Positions 51,701 through 64,000 of a stretch of 64,000 bases of DNA are shown piece after piece. A program made the translations under genes and the position numbers. Source of the stretch: Vanilla planifolia (lineage: Eukaryota; Streptophyta; Magnoliopsida; Asparagales; Orchidaceae). A model generated the notes under the pieces. It was not told where the DNA came from. It did not search any database and was given only the letters and a program-made list of their open reading frames with translations. The stretch lies in NCBI GenBank assembly GCA_023846275.1, contig CM043871.1, positions 32,022,569-32,086,568 on the forward strand, given 5' to 3'. How positions within the stretch are numbered: position 1 is the stretch's first letter; each line of letters starts with the position of its first letter.

Positions 51701-54700
51701 GGGTGCGTTGAGGTACCTTATCTTGACAAGATAAATAACTTTCTCCCCAGCCACCAGAAGGCAGCTGTTTGGACAGCAGGAAATCGCATGCTTTACGGAT
51801 GCAAGCACTGTTCTCATAAGTCCTTCCCGCAGCAAGGAGGCCCTTCACTCCAAACCATATACCATAGGTAAAGCAAACTGCCCATGAACCATACCTGTAC
51901 CAATTGTGAAGCAGTAAAGTTGAAAAAGTAATTAAAACAAACAAACTTACATTATAAGATGCAAGTTCCAAGTGACTACAATACAAACCATGAGCCATCT
52001 GGTTGTTGTATCTTTTCAATGAAACTAGCAGCCTTTTTAATGCAGTTCTCTACCTCTTGTCTTCGATGCCCAGGGTATAGTTTTTTAAATAATGCCAATG
52101 CCTGAATTGATGCTGACGTGCACTCCACATATCTATGAATTTTTTTATACGAACATATGTTCTACTTACAATAGCAATATACTTCAAAGAAAATCAAGGT
52201 TTAAAAATCTTACTTGTAGTCTATGACAATGTCACCAAAAGTTTCAGCCGGATTAATAAGCTGAAACAAAACATATAAGTAAGCACTGATAAGGCATTGA
52301 AATCAAAGAAATGTGAATGAAAGGGCTTTCGAGGTATGTAACAGTTTTTTAACGAGAAACATTTATGCTACACCTATTTACAATATTGGAATTTTGATTA
52401 GGCATCAACACTCCTACAAGGTTTTAACTAGTCTTTCACTTTGGATGTACAACAGATTTTTTTATAGTTGAAATAGAAAATGAAGTAAATAAAATAATGT
52501 TGACCCATTCATTCAGTTACTAATATAGGAGTTGAAGTACCATCTAAGGCCATTTTTGTGTATATATCATAACACTTTTTTGAAGAAGGAACTCACTCCA
52601 ATGAGTCTTCATGCTCCAAGCTGACAAAGCTGGATACTCCAAGTCATCTCCATTGTCAACCTTGTTATATACTTCCAGCTAATTTGGCATTAATTTTCAC
52701 ATCTCTTCACTTGTCATGCCAGCTAAGGAGCCTCAAGTGGCGGTCACCCAAGTAGCTATTACCCTTTTTGTACTTCTCTTGGTTACCACAGTCTTCAACT
52801 TCCTCCTACCCTTTCAAGACCTAAGCATCTCTACTTCTTCTTTGGGTACAATAGAAATATCCTTCTACTTCGACATACAAAATTAGTTAGTAACAAATTT
52901 TCTAGAACATAATTGCAAACCCCTTATGCTTGCAGCTTCTATGCTCAAAGTATATTTGCAAAGATGAATTTGTTGAGAGATAGTAAATAGCATCTCATCC
53001 TTATGGAGAACCATTTCCAAAGATTTCTAGATATGCAGAAGTACTGCTACATTACGTACTATCTTATCAATGAAATCCCTCATAATGGTTAAACAAAGTC
53101 TACACTGCTTATCCAAACTGACCTCCACACTATCATGCAATCATTCCAAATCATATGGATTAGGGTTAGCTTATCCACCAAGCTTGCTAAAACAAGGAAG
53201 TTGTGATGGCCCATGTCGATGATGATGAGAAAATCTCTAACTTAGATGTGTATAACGAACAACTTCTCCCTGGGTTAAATATTTTCTTGTACCTTATTTT
53301 TTTTCCTTTTTACGTTGCCATCAAGAAAATACTTGGATCAACCTCTCAAACTACTCCTTAGTTACAATCACCTCCCATTGTAGTACCAACCATATTCACA
53401 CTTTCCTATCTCATGCTTTTTCTTGAATCCCAATTTTAGATACATTAACTAAAACTTATTATATAATTAGTATGCCAAGGTTATCAATGAAAGCAAATCT
53501 TAGAATCACCTTGACTAGATAACTCATGCTTCTTCTTGCTATGCATTTAGGTGGGATTTGCAAACTTATTTAGTAGAGATTAACTCGCAATTGAAAAAAA
53601 TTCAAAGACCAGATATCTAAACAACAATGATGAAGTGCACATATTACAAGATCAAAGGCCTTAAGGAGATGAGGTTTTAAAAGAAACTAAAAGAATTTTG
53701 AAGCTTAAATCACTAGTTGAAATTTGGTATCTATTGACATGGACACTAGTAGGCCACCCAAGTGATTATAATTGTCATAACTATTTCTATTGATATGGCG
53801 AAAGCATTGTCATACTCATATCTACCGATTAAGGTGGCGCATTGGAAACTTAAGATGTCATAATGCTTCAAGAATGAGATCCTTTTTGCTTTCAAAATCA
53901 GCATCCTATTGGAAAATTTATATCCAAGTACTGAACTAGAATTGTTAAACTAAAACTATATCAAGATCCCATACAAGACCTCAAATTCAAAAGCTATGAC
54001 ACAAGGTCTTCAATAAAACCAAGAAGTTCTATTTCTTGTAAAGACAAGTAGAATTTTCACTCTAAACTAAGTATCCAAAAGTCACATGACTTTGTTGATG
54101 TCCGAATACCAACAAGAAATAAAGCAAGTTAAATGCCCTAAAAAGGGTATGGTTGAGAGTGTAATTGACATGTCCAACTTAATTGGAAGAAAGATTCACA
54201 TCCTTAGATGTCATAAGATCACTTCTAAAAGTTTGATACACAAATGTATCAAAGATTCATTGGCTAAAAAGCAATTCAATCAACTTTCACACCTTCATTA
54301 TGGTTGTTGGAGAAATTGTTGTCCCTTAACCATGCTCCTTTTCTTAATAACAACAATAAAAGAATTTGTGTGACAAAGGCTAATAAAGGGAGCGAGAGAA
54401 AACTATTACTATAAGTCAGACAAGCACATTATTAATGCTAACTCCTCTTTAAGTCCATCGTAAGAAAGGCTGCCCATTTGAGATACATGATGATGTATTC
54501 TTTTATTGATCCACTTTGGTGTCTAGTGACCATGCACTTTTGCCTTTGTCCCTCTTTTGCCTACATGATAAAACAATTCCTGCAATAGCTCCTTCAAGCT
54601 ACTCTAATAATATTTCCCATATCATACAAGTAGGGAACACTATATCACTTAGATGTGCGATGCATTTGTTTTAAACAAACAAAAGAACTTCATCTAAACT

Positions 54701-57700
54701 AGAATATGCATATAAATAGAAATGGGACTCAAACTAAAGATAAGCATCTAGTTTTTCAACACCAACCACTCACCATATCTTAAAATCTCGATCCCACGTT
54801 TTGCCTTGTATGGCCACGGCCAATCGTCACCTATGACACAAAAAGATTGCATTCTTCTTCTCCATCAACTTATTGACCTTGAGCTGAACCAATGTCATTA
54901 ACTCTTATTCGGTTCATTGCTTCATGAAGATGAATCTTTTACCAATATTAGTAATTATGTAAGGTTCTTTTAGTTTCAATTATCTACATTAAAAATTCTG
55001 TGTTAGCAAGCACCTCTAGTGCCATTGAGGGCTCTTTCTTGTGTGCTATCCTCTCTTTTTTGTTATTTCTACTATCGTCTCACTTTCAATGGTCCTTTAA
55101 CTTCTTAATTATACATTCAAGACAATGCAAAAACTGTAATGTGTCCAATAAAGGATGCAAAAAAAGGTTCATAAAAATATACAATAGAAGAGGAGGTTTC
55201 ACATATTACTTCAATTTAGATAACCTTGCTATTTGGATACCTTCACACTTTCACATGCTTTTCTCTTTGCAAGATGAATTCTTAGGAAGAGTTATCATAT
55301 ATATATTAGATATATTTAAAGTAGAGAGGGAGATAATATGTGAAAAAGAAAATAAAACGTTAATTTTTTTAATACTTGAACCTACAGTGAAGATCGCTCA
55401 TATGGTTAAGAAGATCAATGATTGAATGCTCTACCTATCCCTTAAGGTGTCATTTATAATGCAATTATCTTAAGGGATTTACATTAAAAGAAAAAGAACA
55501 ACTCCAAGCTAATCAAAACAGACTAAATTTAGTAGAAAAGAATAAAACCTTGATCAATCTCTTCCAATCCACTATATTTACACATGGTTAAACATCTCAT
55601 AAGTTATCCAAAGTAACAAAATAATCCTTATCCCAAAAGGACTATAAAAACCAAGACAAAAAATTCTTACCAAGTAATTGATTTTGAAATAGATTGCAAG
55701 ATCCAATGAACAATGTCTTATATAATCATGTTTTCTCACTATCATCTAATTGTACAAGATTCTACAACCTGATAAAAGCCAACAAACTTATCCACCTAGA
55801 ACCACTCTCTAATCACTTTATTGGAGGGTTTGATATGATCAAACTTTTATCAAATGTTACAATACCATCTTCTGATCATATTGTCCATCAAACTAAATAG
55901 CTTAATTTTAAAATTCTTCTAAATATCTGTTAAGAGTCTTTTATAATATTGATGTCCATCCCAAGGTTTTACAGACCAAAAAGGTTTTTTCTTCATTAAA
56001 ATATATCTCTAAATCATGAAATACAAAGTTTATGTAGCATAGAGCAAAACCAAAGAATTATTGGCAGATTGTTTTTTTTTATTTTTGACTTGTCGATCTA
56101 CTTTTTACTATTGGTAATGCTATCAAATAGAACTTGATTGGGCATTTTGAATTGCAGTAGTTTGACTTCCAAATTCTTGTTCTCATGGACATTCTTCTTA
56201 CAAACCCCAAAAGTTGCATCAGATTCATCACACGGGCAGAAGCATGGGAAAACAATGATGTCAGATGCGTGAGAAAAGTGAGCACACCGCAAAACAATGA
56301 ATGAAAGTTAACAAAGATGGGCAATAGGGAGATAATTTTGTTGCGTAAAAATTTTGACTGGCATATCAAAAACTTAACTTTTATCATCATTGAAAAAAAC
56401 TTCAACCTTTTAACAGCATGTCATGTTCGGATATGCAAAGGGCTTCAAAAAGTTTATTGATTAAGTGATACGTGGTACAGTACTATAGAAAGCTCGAGTT
56501 CAAGATCACATGCAAAGTGCATCTTAAAATACATAAGAGGTTCATTTGATAAATTTTATCTTGAAACAATACAGATTTTTAAGCAAACATGGAAGAATTC
56601 CAATGCCAGCAAAGACCAAAATTGACAAAGGCAAACAGATTGCCATAAGCACATTCACGGCCACATTGGAAGAAATGAGGGTGATAAAGAGGGGGATTAA
56701 TTCATAGATTTGGTCAGTTAATCCTTAGGCAAAGATGTAAACCTCAGACAAATTAGGAACACTTAATTGATAAAAGTTGTTCTGTAAAAAAATCTAAATA
56801 TGTAATAAAGGTAGTTCACCATAAATAAAATGAAAATGCATCCAGATTACAAACCTCCATCCAAGCATAGGACCTTGTTAGTTCATAAGTTGCAAAACCA
56901 CCATCTTTGTTCTGAATATATGAATAAAAAACTTATTAAGTATTCCAGGTGATTTCTATTTTTGAAGATGGAAAATCACAAATAAGATTTAAACTAGTAC
57001 AGCTTCTGAATGACAACATTGAAGTGTAACAACAATGCAGTATTAATTTATAATACAAAAAAAGATGAAAATCATTTAAAAACATTCTCAAAACAAGCAA
57101 ACTTTTAAGGCCTCCAATAATTCAAAGCAGGAATGAAAAGAATCTTTAAATTATAAACACAGTTGAAAATAAAGTTTCGAAAGGATTGCTGTATTTCTCT
57201 TAGATCAGCAATTTGCATATCCATGCAAATGATATCTGAAGATTACGCTCTCTATTATGTTTTAATTTGATGATTCAATTCTATTAGCATATGTTTGAAA
57301 AGATGGTTTATAAAAAGCAGAGATTTTTTTGTTTGCACTTTGAGGATTCAATTGAACATCAAACAGGTCGATTAGATTGTAGCAAAGAAGCATGAATGTT
57401 TAGTCACAGAAGAAGAATGAGTAATAATCAGATGTTCAATGACTTGTCATCTACCACACTATCTATCAAATTTAGATTGTTAGGTTTTGATAAATTAAAT
57501 TCTTCCATTATTTTAGTCAACTCAAATTTGCAATTTTGATCAGATATCATGAAATTTATCTTTCAACAACTCCACATTGATTTTGAAGATCCAAGATTTG
57601 GATCATAAAATTTCTAGTTCACATTCACCCTTGTGATTATACTTATCTTGTATTCTAATTTGATTTGAGAACATAAATCCCTTAATATCCCTAAAGTACA

Positions 57701-59552
57701 AATAAGACAACCCTAGGAGCTGTACAGAGAGAAGATAATAGATTTATCCGTTCTTAATTATCTAGATCTGTGAGTATCTCCATTTAAGTTTTGTAACAAC
57801 TTTTGCAGTTTTGAGTTGTTTTAGTAATAAAGTTAACTTTTTGCAAATGTCTTTTTCTTTCTCCAATAAAATTTCTATAATCTGTAAGGTTTGATCACGA
57901 ACCTTGTTTTTGCTGAACTAATATGGTAGAAGCAGCTAAAAAGGGTTTTGTACAAGCTTTTTGTGTATTCAAGGGCCAACAAACCTTCATTATTCTAATA
58001 CATGCAAAAAGTTTCTGAGCATCTTAAACCTGTCCTCCTTGAAGGTTTCTCACCACTTATTGCTGTTTTGAGATGTTTTAGTAATAAAGTTCACTTTTGC
58101 AAATCTATTTTTCTTTCTCCTTATAATTTCTATAATCTTTGCTTTACCGAAAATAAGGATTGATCATGTACCTTGATTTTGCTGAACTAAGGTGGCAGAA
58201 GCAGCAAAAAAGTGTTTTGTTCAAGTTTTTTGGGAGCATTCATTATTCTAATATATGCAAATGCCTTTCATTCCAGCGTTTTGCATCTTAAACCTGCCCT
58301 CCTTGATTTTTGTTGGCACAAAGTTTTTCTCTTAAAGGGGTTTAAGGCAAGGGATTGAAACCTTAAATTTATGCCAAATATGCCTTTAGACTAAAAAACA
58401 AAGTAATCTTCAAGTGAGTGGAGACGTGAAAGCTGTCAGCACTAGAACACAACAATTTAGTCCCTCAATTTCACAGAAAATGAAGTATGGAACTCCACAT
58501 GCTTTTCCATACAAAATAATCTTTACAGGTCGAAGGGAGAGCTGAATCGCAAAAAGTTCAGATGAAAAAGCCCATGATTAAGCACAAATTCTTTGCAAAT
58601 GGATGCATTCTCTTCAATATATTCAAGGGAAGATAGCTCTCAAAGAAGCCGTTTAATCAGGAAAAGATGTATATGAAGCTCCAGGAGCCATTGTGTCAAT
58701 ATTTACCAAGCTGATTTTTTTTGTTGTTTGTGATTTGTTTCATTTTTTACCCAATCCAGTATGTTATAGACATCAACACACTTACCATGAGGGAAAGCAT
58801 GACATTTACTGCATCATAGAGACGTTTTACTTCAATAGGTTCATCAACAACTTCAGAAGGGATCAGTGACAACAATAGAGCTGCCTATACAAAGAAAAGG
58901 ATCAGAATTTGTAAATGACCATAAGTGGTGTGCTCAAATCACGTACGTACAGAAAACCTGCCTTTAATCCTTCTGCAGTACAATCTGAGATTGGCCATCC
59001 ATGATCTGCAGTAGAGAATGGCCATGCACCTTTGGAAATGTGGCGATACCAAAAAGTAAGATCACCAGGGCAATCTTCAAGAACCTAAAGTGGAATGGTC
59101 AACCTGGACGAACCACTGGGATGTAGAAAAAATCAGATATGAAGAAGAATTACATTTCTCAAACCTGTGTTTTCTTGATATAATCGTGTGCCTTTTTGAG
59201 AGTAGGGCCATATTCATGGGAAAGTTCACTTGAGATGATTGCTTGCACTGTAAAAGCAGTATCCCACAATTGGCTACCATTGTACCCCTGCCATTATTGC
59301 CATAAACAAGCTAAAATTTAGAGGCTTTAGCAGTTGGTTCCAATAAACCATTATTTAAACCATTTTAAGGTTTACAATAAAATGTAACTGCACCAAATAT
59401 GCATAGCAACAATATATTTAGCTTGACAGTATCGGGACCTGCATTTTCATTCCATCTTCAGCCAACCACAAATAATCATGGATCCTAGGAAGGTGCAACT
59501 TGAATGCTTCTGAATTTGGGTCCTCAACCCAGCAGCAAAGCATATTTATTAC
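48739..59552 (-). CDS. CAS: Cycloartenol synthase, C-terminal 11 exons (gene partial at 5')
   Basis: This enzyme cyclises 2,3-oxidosqualene to cycloartenol in the endoplasmic-reticulum membrane, the entry to plant sterols. Exons in coding order: 59439-59552, 59165-59287, 58958-59084, 58786-58880, 56855-56911, 52214-52260, 51989-52132, 51717-51894, 50014-50094, 48953-49036 and 48739-48855 (stop TAA at 48739-48741). All introns are GT-AG and all phases join, giving 388 residues that correspond to about residues 371-757 of the Arabidopsis enzyme. The fourth block is the catalytic SDCTAEG motif (58958-59084). Counting back without gaps places Tyr410 (GYNGSQLWD), His477 and Ile481 (HGWPIS), the triad that distinguishes cycloartenol synthase from lanosterol and amyrin synthases. 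QW-type repeats are visible, for example [13 protein letters not shown] and [12 protein letters not shown]. One has Met in place of its Gln (LSLMNKDGGF). No stop or frameshift is seen. The N-terminal exons and promoter are outside the window or in unread sequence to the right. Confidence 0.93.
52261..56854 (-). other. 4.6-kb intron of the cyclase gene
   Basis: This intron lies between the 57-bp exon ending RSYAWME and the 47-bp exon starting LINPAET. It is far larger than the other introns. It contains several unrecognised open frames (54086-54373 plus, 55000-55425 plus, 55694-55900 plus, 56079-56405 minus) with no domain signal. Transposon insertion is the likely reason for its size, but no element ends were found. 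Confidence 0.7.
57805..58306. repeat. Tandem duplication of about 240 bp in an intron
   Basis: The segment 57805-58042 recurs as 58062-58306, offset 257 bp. Both start GCxGTTTTGAG, share TTTTAGTAATAAAGTT, TTTTGCTGAACTAA and CATTATTCTAATA, and end CTTAAACCTGxCCTCCTTGA. They differ by many substitutions and small indels. The pair lies within the cyclase intron between 56912 and 58785. Confidence 0.8.
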
Positions 59553-62500
59553 CTGTATACATATATTGATGAACTCAGCAACTCTGTGTAACAATGTTTA
59601 AGCTAGAACGATTGTAATACAATTTATGCAGTTCTGTTTCAACATCTCATGCCAAGTTAACTAAAAAAGGGAGTCCAAATGCCTGAATTAAAATCAAGAG
59701 AAGTTAATAAAGTTACTTTCAACACATAGGAATGGAACTCCTTTAATACATAAATGGGAAAAATCAATTCTAGGCATGCAGTAATCACAAAATAAAAAAA
59801 ATATAATTAGTAAAAGGTTTATTAGATCTTTGTTTAGGGAATAGAATCTCACATTAGATGATGTACTTTCAATTTTGAAAATGCTAACGAATCTGCAAAT
59901 TACACTGGAATGACCATCAAATTACAGTGGCGACAGGCAGTGAACAGCCAACATTTATTTCTTTCTTCTTCAACTATTTTCATATATTTTATAAGGCTAC
60001 GAAGAATTATCTCTATTTGCATATCAAACATGTAAGAACATGCTTGCAATAAACAAGTTACAAAAAGGGGAAAACAGTCCACAAATTCTTCCAAAATGCA
60101 TATGATCTTGGAACCTGTTGAACCCATGATGCAGCGGCAACCAGAGCATTGTTGCCGCCTATGTGCATTTCTAACGATGTCATTGGGTTATTAGGGAGCC
60201 ATCCGAGTTTTGCTACAGTTTTTGGTACTGTGGGATTTTTTTCTTTTGTGTGCATCCATTATTTACATACATTCATGATGTACTTTCGTAACCATGCTCA
60301 AGATTGAATATATCTAGATTATCTATGATTGTAGGTAAGCATGGAGTGTTTTGCATGTGCTTTTGATTGTTTGTTTTGGTTTCTATAGTTTTGAATGTGC
60401 ACCTGCGGTTATTTCATGTTTCCTGGGGTTTAAGGTTTCATTTAGACCTAGCCAAGAGAATACCAAACCACATGTGGTGGACACAAACCAATAGGAAATT
60501 TTTGGCAGTTTAACCAACGCTCGTACTGTAGCTAAGGTGGTCAAACCGCCTTGAGTGTTCCAAAAGAACAACTCTAGGAATTGTGCAGGGATGGATTTTT
60601 TTTGTTGGTTTTTCTTCTTTTGCTGCCTTAGCTATCCTCAGGTTCTATTTCATTTGATGTTAATGCCAGGGATGAGCATTTTAGACATGCAAGGTCAAGA
60701 TTTGCTATGAGGGTGCCCATATAACAAATTAGGGTATCCCAAATTTAAGAAAAGTGTTTTCCAGATTTTTTACCCTAAGGTGAAGGCTTTTTAAATGAGG
60801 TCTTGTCAATTCTAATAAGAGCATATATCTATTATTAATCATTCTCTCAAGATTGACAAGAATTGATACTGAAAGGCTCAACAATTCAGGTACAATTGTG
60901 GTTTGAAACAAATGGAATAGGTTGAGAGAAGGATTAAGAAGAGGGACATACATGAGAGATGTGGGAAAGAAAAAAAGAATAAAATATTTTTAATTTTTCT
61001 TTCATTTTAATCTTTTTATTTCTTTTTTCATTTTTCAGTTTCTTTTTTTTGATGAACAAATGCCTCAAATGAGCATCTTGACTACATTATCGTTGGCCCA
61101 TTACAAGATCAATACACAGTTTTTTAGAGAGGCGTAAATGCGATTGTACTTTGGATTTATACTTCCTTTGCAGGCATACCAAAACTCTTATGATCTTGCA
61201 GATCTAAGAATGTACCTGCGCTTTTAGCCATCTCATTAGGAAACATGGATTCCCTTATCTAAGGTACCTTCAACATAGACAAGGATTTGATGAATCTCAG
61301 ATATCATAATATGGCAAACTTTGCAAATGAACCAATTGTTTTATCCTGAGGCTCATCAATAAACCGTTATCTAATGGGTTTGGGAACATAGGTTTAATCT
61401 TAAGCATCTCATTAGAAACCATGAGTTCTCTCATCTGAGAAATCATGTGTATTTTAGAGATCTCTCCCATTTTGGATAAAGAAATACAAAAGATTACAAA
61501 GACTCCTTATCTTTGGGGTGATGAATTGAGAGCAAACCTAGCAAAGATCCTATAGTTTTGCTATTGTAGGCTCATCAAAAGATCCCCTTTCTAACAGGTT
61601 ATGGAACAAAGCCATTATATTTACGGAACCACGGGTTCTCTTATAAGACAACACATAAAGACAATTTTTTTTATTTTTTTTATATTTTTATCTTTTATGA
61701 TTGTTTTAGATGTTTGCCATTACTAAGAAGGTTATGTCCTCCATTAAGATCCAATAGTTGATAAACCCCATGTTGGTATACCTTTTTGATAATAGAGTTT
61801 CCCAAGTCAAATTGAACTTCCCCTACATGCTCTATTCACATTTGAAAACAAAAGCTTAAAGTCTCTATGCTTGCAAAACTAATAACTTCCCATTTTTAAG
61901 ATTTTGAAAATAGCATTGCTAATTGTTATACTTTATATTGGCTTATAAGTATTTTTTTTCAGAAAAAAAAATTCTTACTTTTTCTACTTTGATCTTTAAA
62001 TGTGATGTGCCACATTGGTACATCATAATTGATATAAGACAAGAACGAATAATTAATCATAAATATAAAGATTATGAAATGCCTGAGTAAATAGAATCGA
62101 AGCTTAAATTGCATGAAAAAAATATTTATCATAGGCTCATCACAAAAACCAAATAATAAAAGCTAGTCATGACTCAATGGAGCTAGCCATGGGCTAATCA
62201 AGAAAGAAGAAATTAAAAAATCATGAAATATATTAACTCAACTTTTTTTATTCTAAAATAAAGTTTTTAAAATAATTAAATAATTAAAAGTATGAAATCA
62301 AAATAGTGATAGATGACTCATTATAAATGACTCATGATAAGTGACACATATTAGGTGATATATTAATGAAAGTGTCTAAATTATTCAAAAATATAAATAA
62401 AAAACTTTAAAAAATAGATATGAGACATGATTTTGTAATAAAAAATTATATAAAAATAAAATTTTTCAAAATTTTTGTATTAAATAGTTACTTGTAATCT

Positions 62501-64000
62501 TCTATTTAAAGAATTTCTCATGAATAAATGAATGATAAATTAGTTATAACTAAGACAATACATTGCTTGATGGCTTGATAGTCTTCTCTTGGATTTACTT
62601 TGGCGAGCAAGTCCTTTTTTATCCTCTCAACTCTATTCCTCTTTATTTAAATTCTTTTGCCATATTCTTCATTCAATTTAACCAAAACAATTATTTCATT
62701 CTATCCTAGAACCCAATCCCCTCTCCTACTATATCAATGATTATACAAAACTAGAGGGACACATTGCAACGTAAAACCAAACTAGATATATCTATATGTT
62801 ATTGATATAAAGAATCTGACAAACACAATACTGCAATTTTTCTTTTTCTTTTTTGCACATAACAATAAGACTAAAAATAAGAAAAAATTTAAGTTCCACC
62901 ATTCATGCCAAAAAATTTGCAAGATTTTAATTTGTTACAATAATCTAGATTTAACAAATCTAGACTTTCCAATTTTGAGGAAAATGCTTTCCAAAATTTC
63001 AACCTCAAACGATGGTTTTTTTTATTTGGGAGATTATTAATTTCAATAAGTGCAACAACTATTGCTAATTATCTTACTAGATTGACAAAGAAGGTTTTGT
63101 AGTTTTAGTATTTGAAGAGGATGAAAGAAGAATAAAAGAGATAATCATGAGAGGATATAAAAAAAGAATAAGAATAAAATATTTGTATTCTCTTTTCATT
63201 TTTCTTTTTTTTCCTTTTTGCCCAAACCAAACACTTATGAAACTCCTCTATTATGGGCTTGAAAGCAGTGAAAATGTTATCAAATGCTTTCTTGTGTTGC
63301 CCCTATTACTTGCTTGTGGCTGCATGGGGCTGAATCATAATCTCATTGGTGTGACACTACGCTGCCACTCAAGCTATCCTCTTCAAGTCTCTTGCCTTTC
63401 ATTTTCTCTCCACTTCAACTTGCAAGTTTTCCTTGTGAAATTTCTACCATATCACACATTTAGTTCACTTTCAAAAAATTCCATAAACATGACCTACTTT
63501 TTAATGTTGTGATCTTGTTTCCTTAAGTTTTCTGCCCATTTCTAGCAAGATATAGAGTTTTTTTGTATTTGTTTGTTAAAAGCTTTCTCCCTTATTAAAT
63601 CTATCTAAACAGTTCTGTTTTAAGACTATTTTCATTGTTTTGCCCCACCAAATGTGTTCCAAATCTTATGTAACTTTGCAACATGATATTTGGGCCTCTT
63701 CTTAACAATTTTCATATTCAAACTTTCCTTTCCTTGAAAATCACTAATTCAAAAATCTAGGTTTTTTTGTCCATACTTACTGTTGAACTTTCTTACTCTA
63801 ATAAGCCTTAGAATCAAATAAAATTTTAATGGTTAATGGATATCTTCAACACCTACACATTCAGATTGAAAATTTCTGAGATTTATTTTGTTTTCTTGGG
63901 TTTTGGCCACCTCAATTTCTGCCTATTCTCAACGCAGATTTTTGGGTTTTTCCACCACTTGCATCTGTTGCCTTCCCTTTTGCTTCCACGACCACAACTC
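59553..64000. other. Probable 5' intron or upstream sequence of the cyclase gene, no exon found
   Basis: The exon preceding 59439-59552 should end with a conserved GPVNK-type block on the minus strand. I did not find it here, nor any other N-terminal cyclase exon. The region holds AT-rich DNA with several short open frames (60058-60255 minus, 60383-60571 minus, 63147-63512 plus) without recognisable domains. Either an intron of more than 4.4 kb runs off the window or the gene is truncated. The former is favoured because the eleven exons are intact. Confidence 0.5.

Noticed and set aside
55000-55425. 141-codon plus-strand open frame in the large cyclase intron
   Set aside because: It begins with a non-ATG codon, is hydrophobic and low-complexity, and shows no domain or splice context. 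It is probably chance or very old transposon sequence.
60058-60255. 65-codon minus-strand open frame that could be an upstream cyclase exon
   Set aside because: It contains a plausible donor (CAACAG|GT) but none of the expected cyclase motifs, and the GPVNK block required before the 59439-59552 exon is absent. The similarity of the segment is unknown to me.

Overview
This window is nuclear DNA of a flowering plant. It is about 70% A+T over most of its length, contains Ty3/gypsy and L1-type retrotransposons at several stages of decay, and carries one interpretable host gene with GT-AG introns. The repeat load and very large introns would fit a monocot such as a palm, but the sequence alone does not fix the species. 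I see no bacterial, organellar or viral genome segment, no rRNA or tRNA gene, and no CRISPR array.

Layout. At 1-12.7 kb there is AT-rich intergenic DNA holding an old minus-strand LINE reverse-transcriptase relic (about 1.0-2.3 kb), a minus-strand copy of a large LTR-like repeat (about 5.4-8.9 kb) and a degenerate tandem array of about 60-bp units (8.9-10.0 kb). At 12.7-23.2 kb lies a decayed Ty3/gypsy element (called A). Its pol region is split by a 3.8-kb insertion (15838-19655) flanked by the 5-bp duplication TGTCT. At 23.8-28.3 kb lies a second gypsy element (B) with two recognisable diverged LTRs and a pol region, but no gag. At 28.3-38.1 kb there is more decayed repeat DNA, including two similar arrays of about 41-bp units (31.8-32.05 and 33.7-34.07 kb) and a perfect 14-bp hairpin at 30.03 kb.

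At 38.08-44.25 kb sits a compositionally distinct, GC-richer, near-full-length plant L1-type LINE on the plus strand. ORF1 has DUF4283 and a CCHC knuckle. ORF2 has endonuclease, reverse transcriptase, zf-RVT and RNase H. Both ORFs are broken by stops and frameshifts. At 44.3-48.6 kb follows AT-rich spacer with a tiny retroposed poly(A) insertion carrying a 16-bp target-site duplication and a 149-bp TA microsatellite.

From 59.55 down to 48.74 kb on the minus strand are eleven exons encoding the C-terminal 388 residues of an oxidosqualene cyclase. All exon junctions join in frame. Residues equivalent to Arabidopsis CAS1 Tyr410, His477, Ile481 and Asp483 are present, which supports cycloartenol synthase, the first committed enzyme of plant sterol synthesis. 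The N-terminal half (about 370 residues) was not found in the remaining 4.4 kb and probably lies beyond the right edge. The retroelements are not functionally linked to the gene. They are relevant as causes of intron and intergenic growth.
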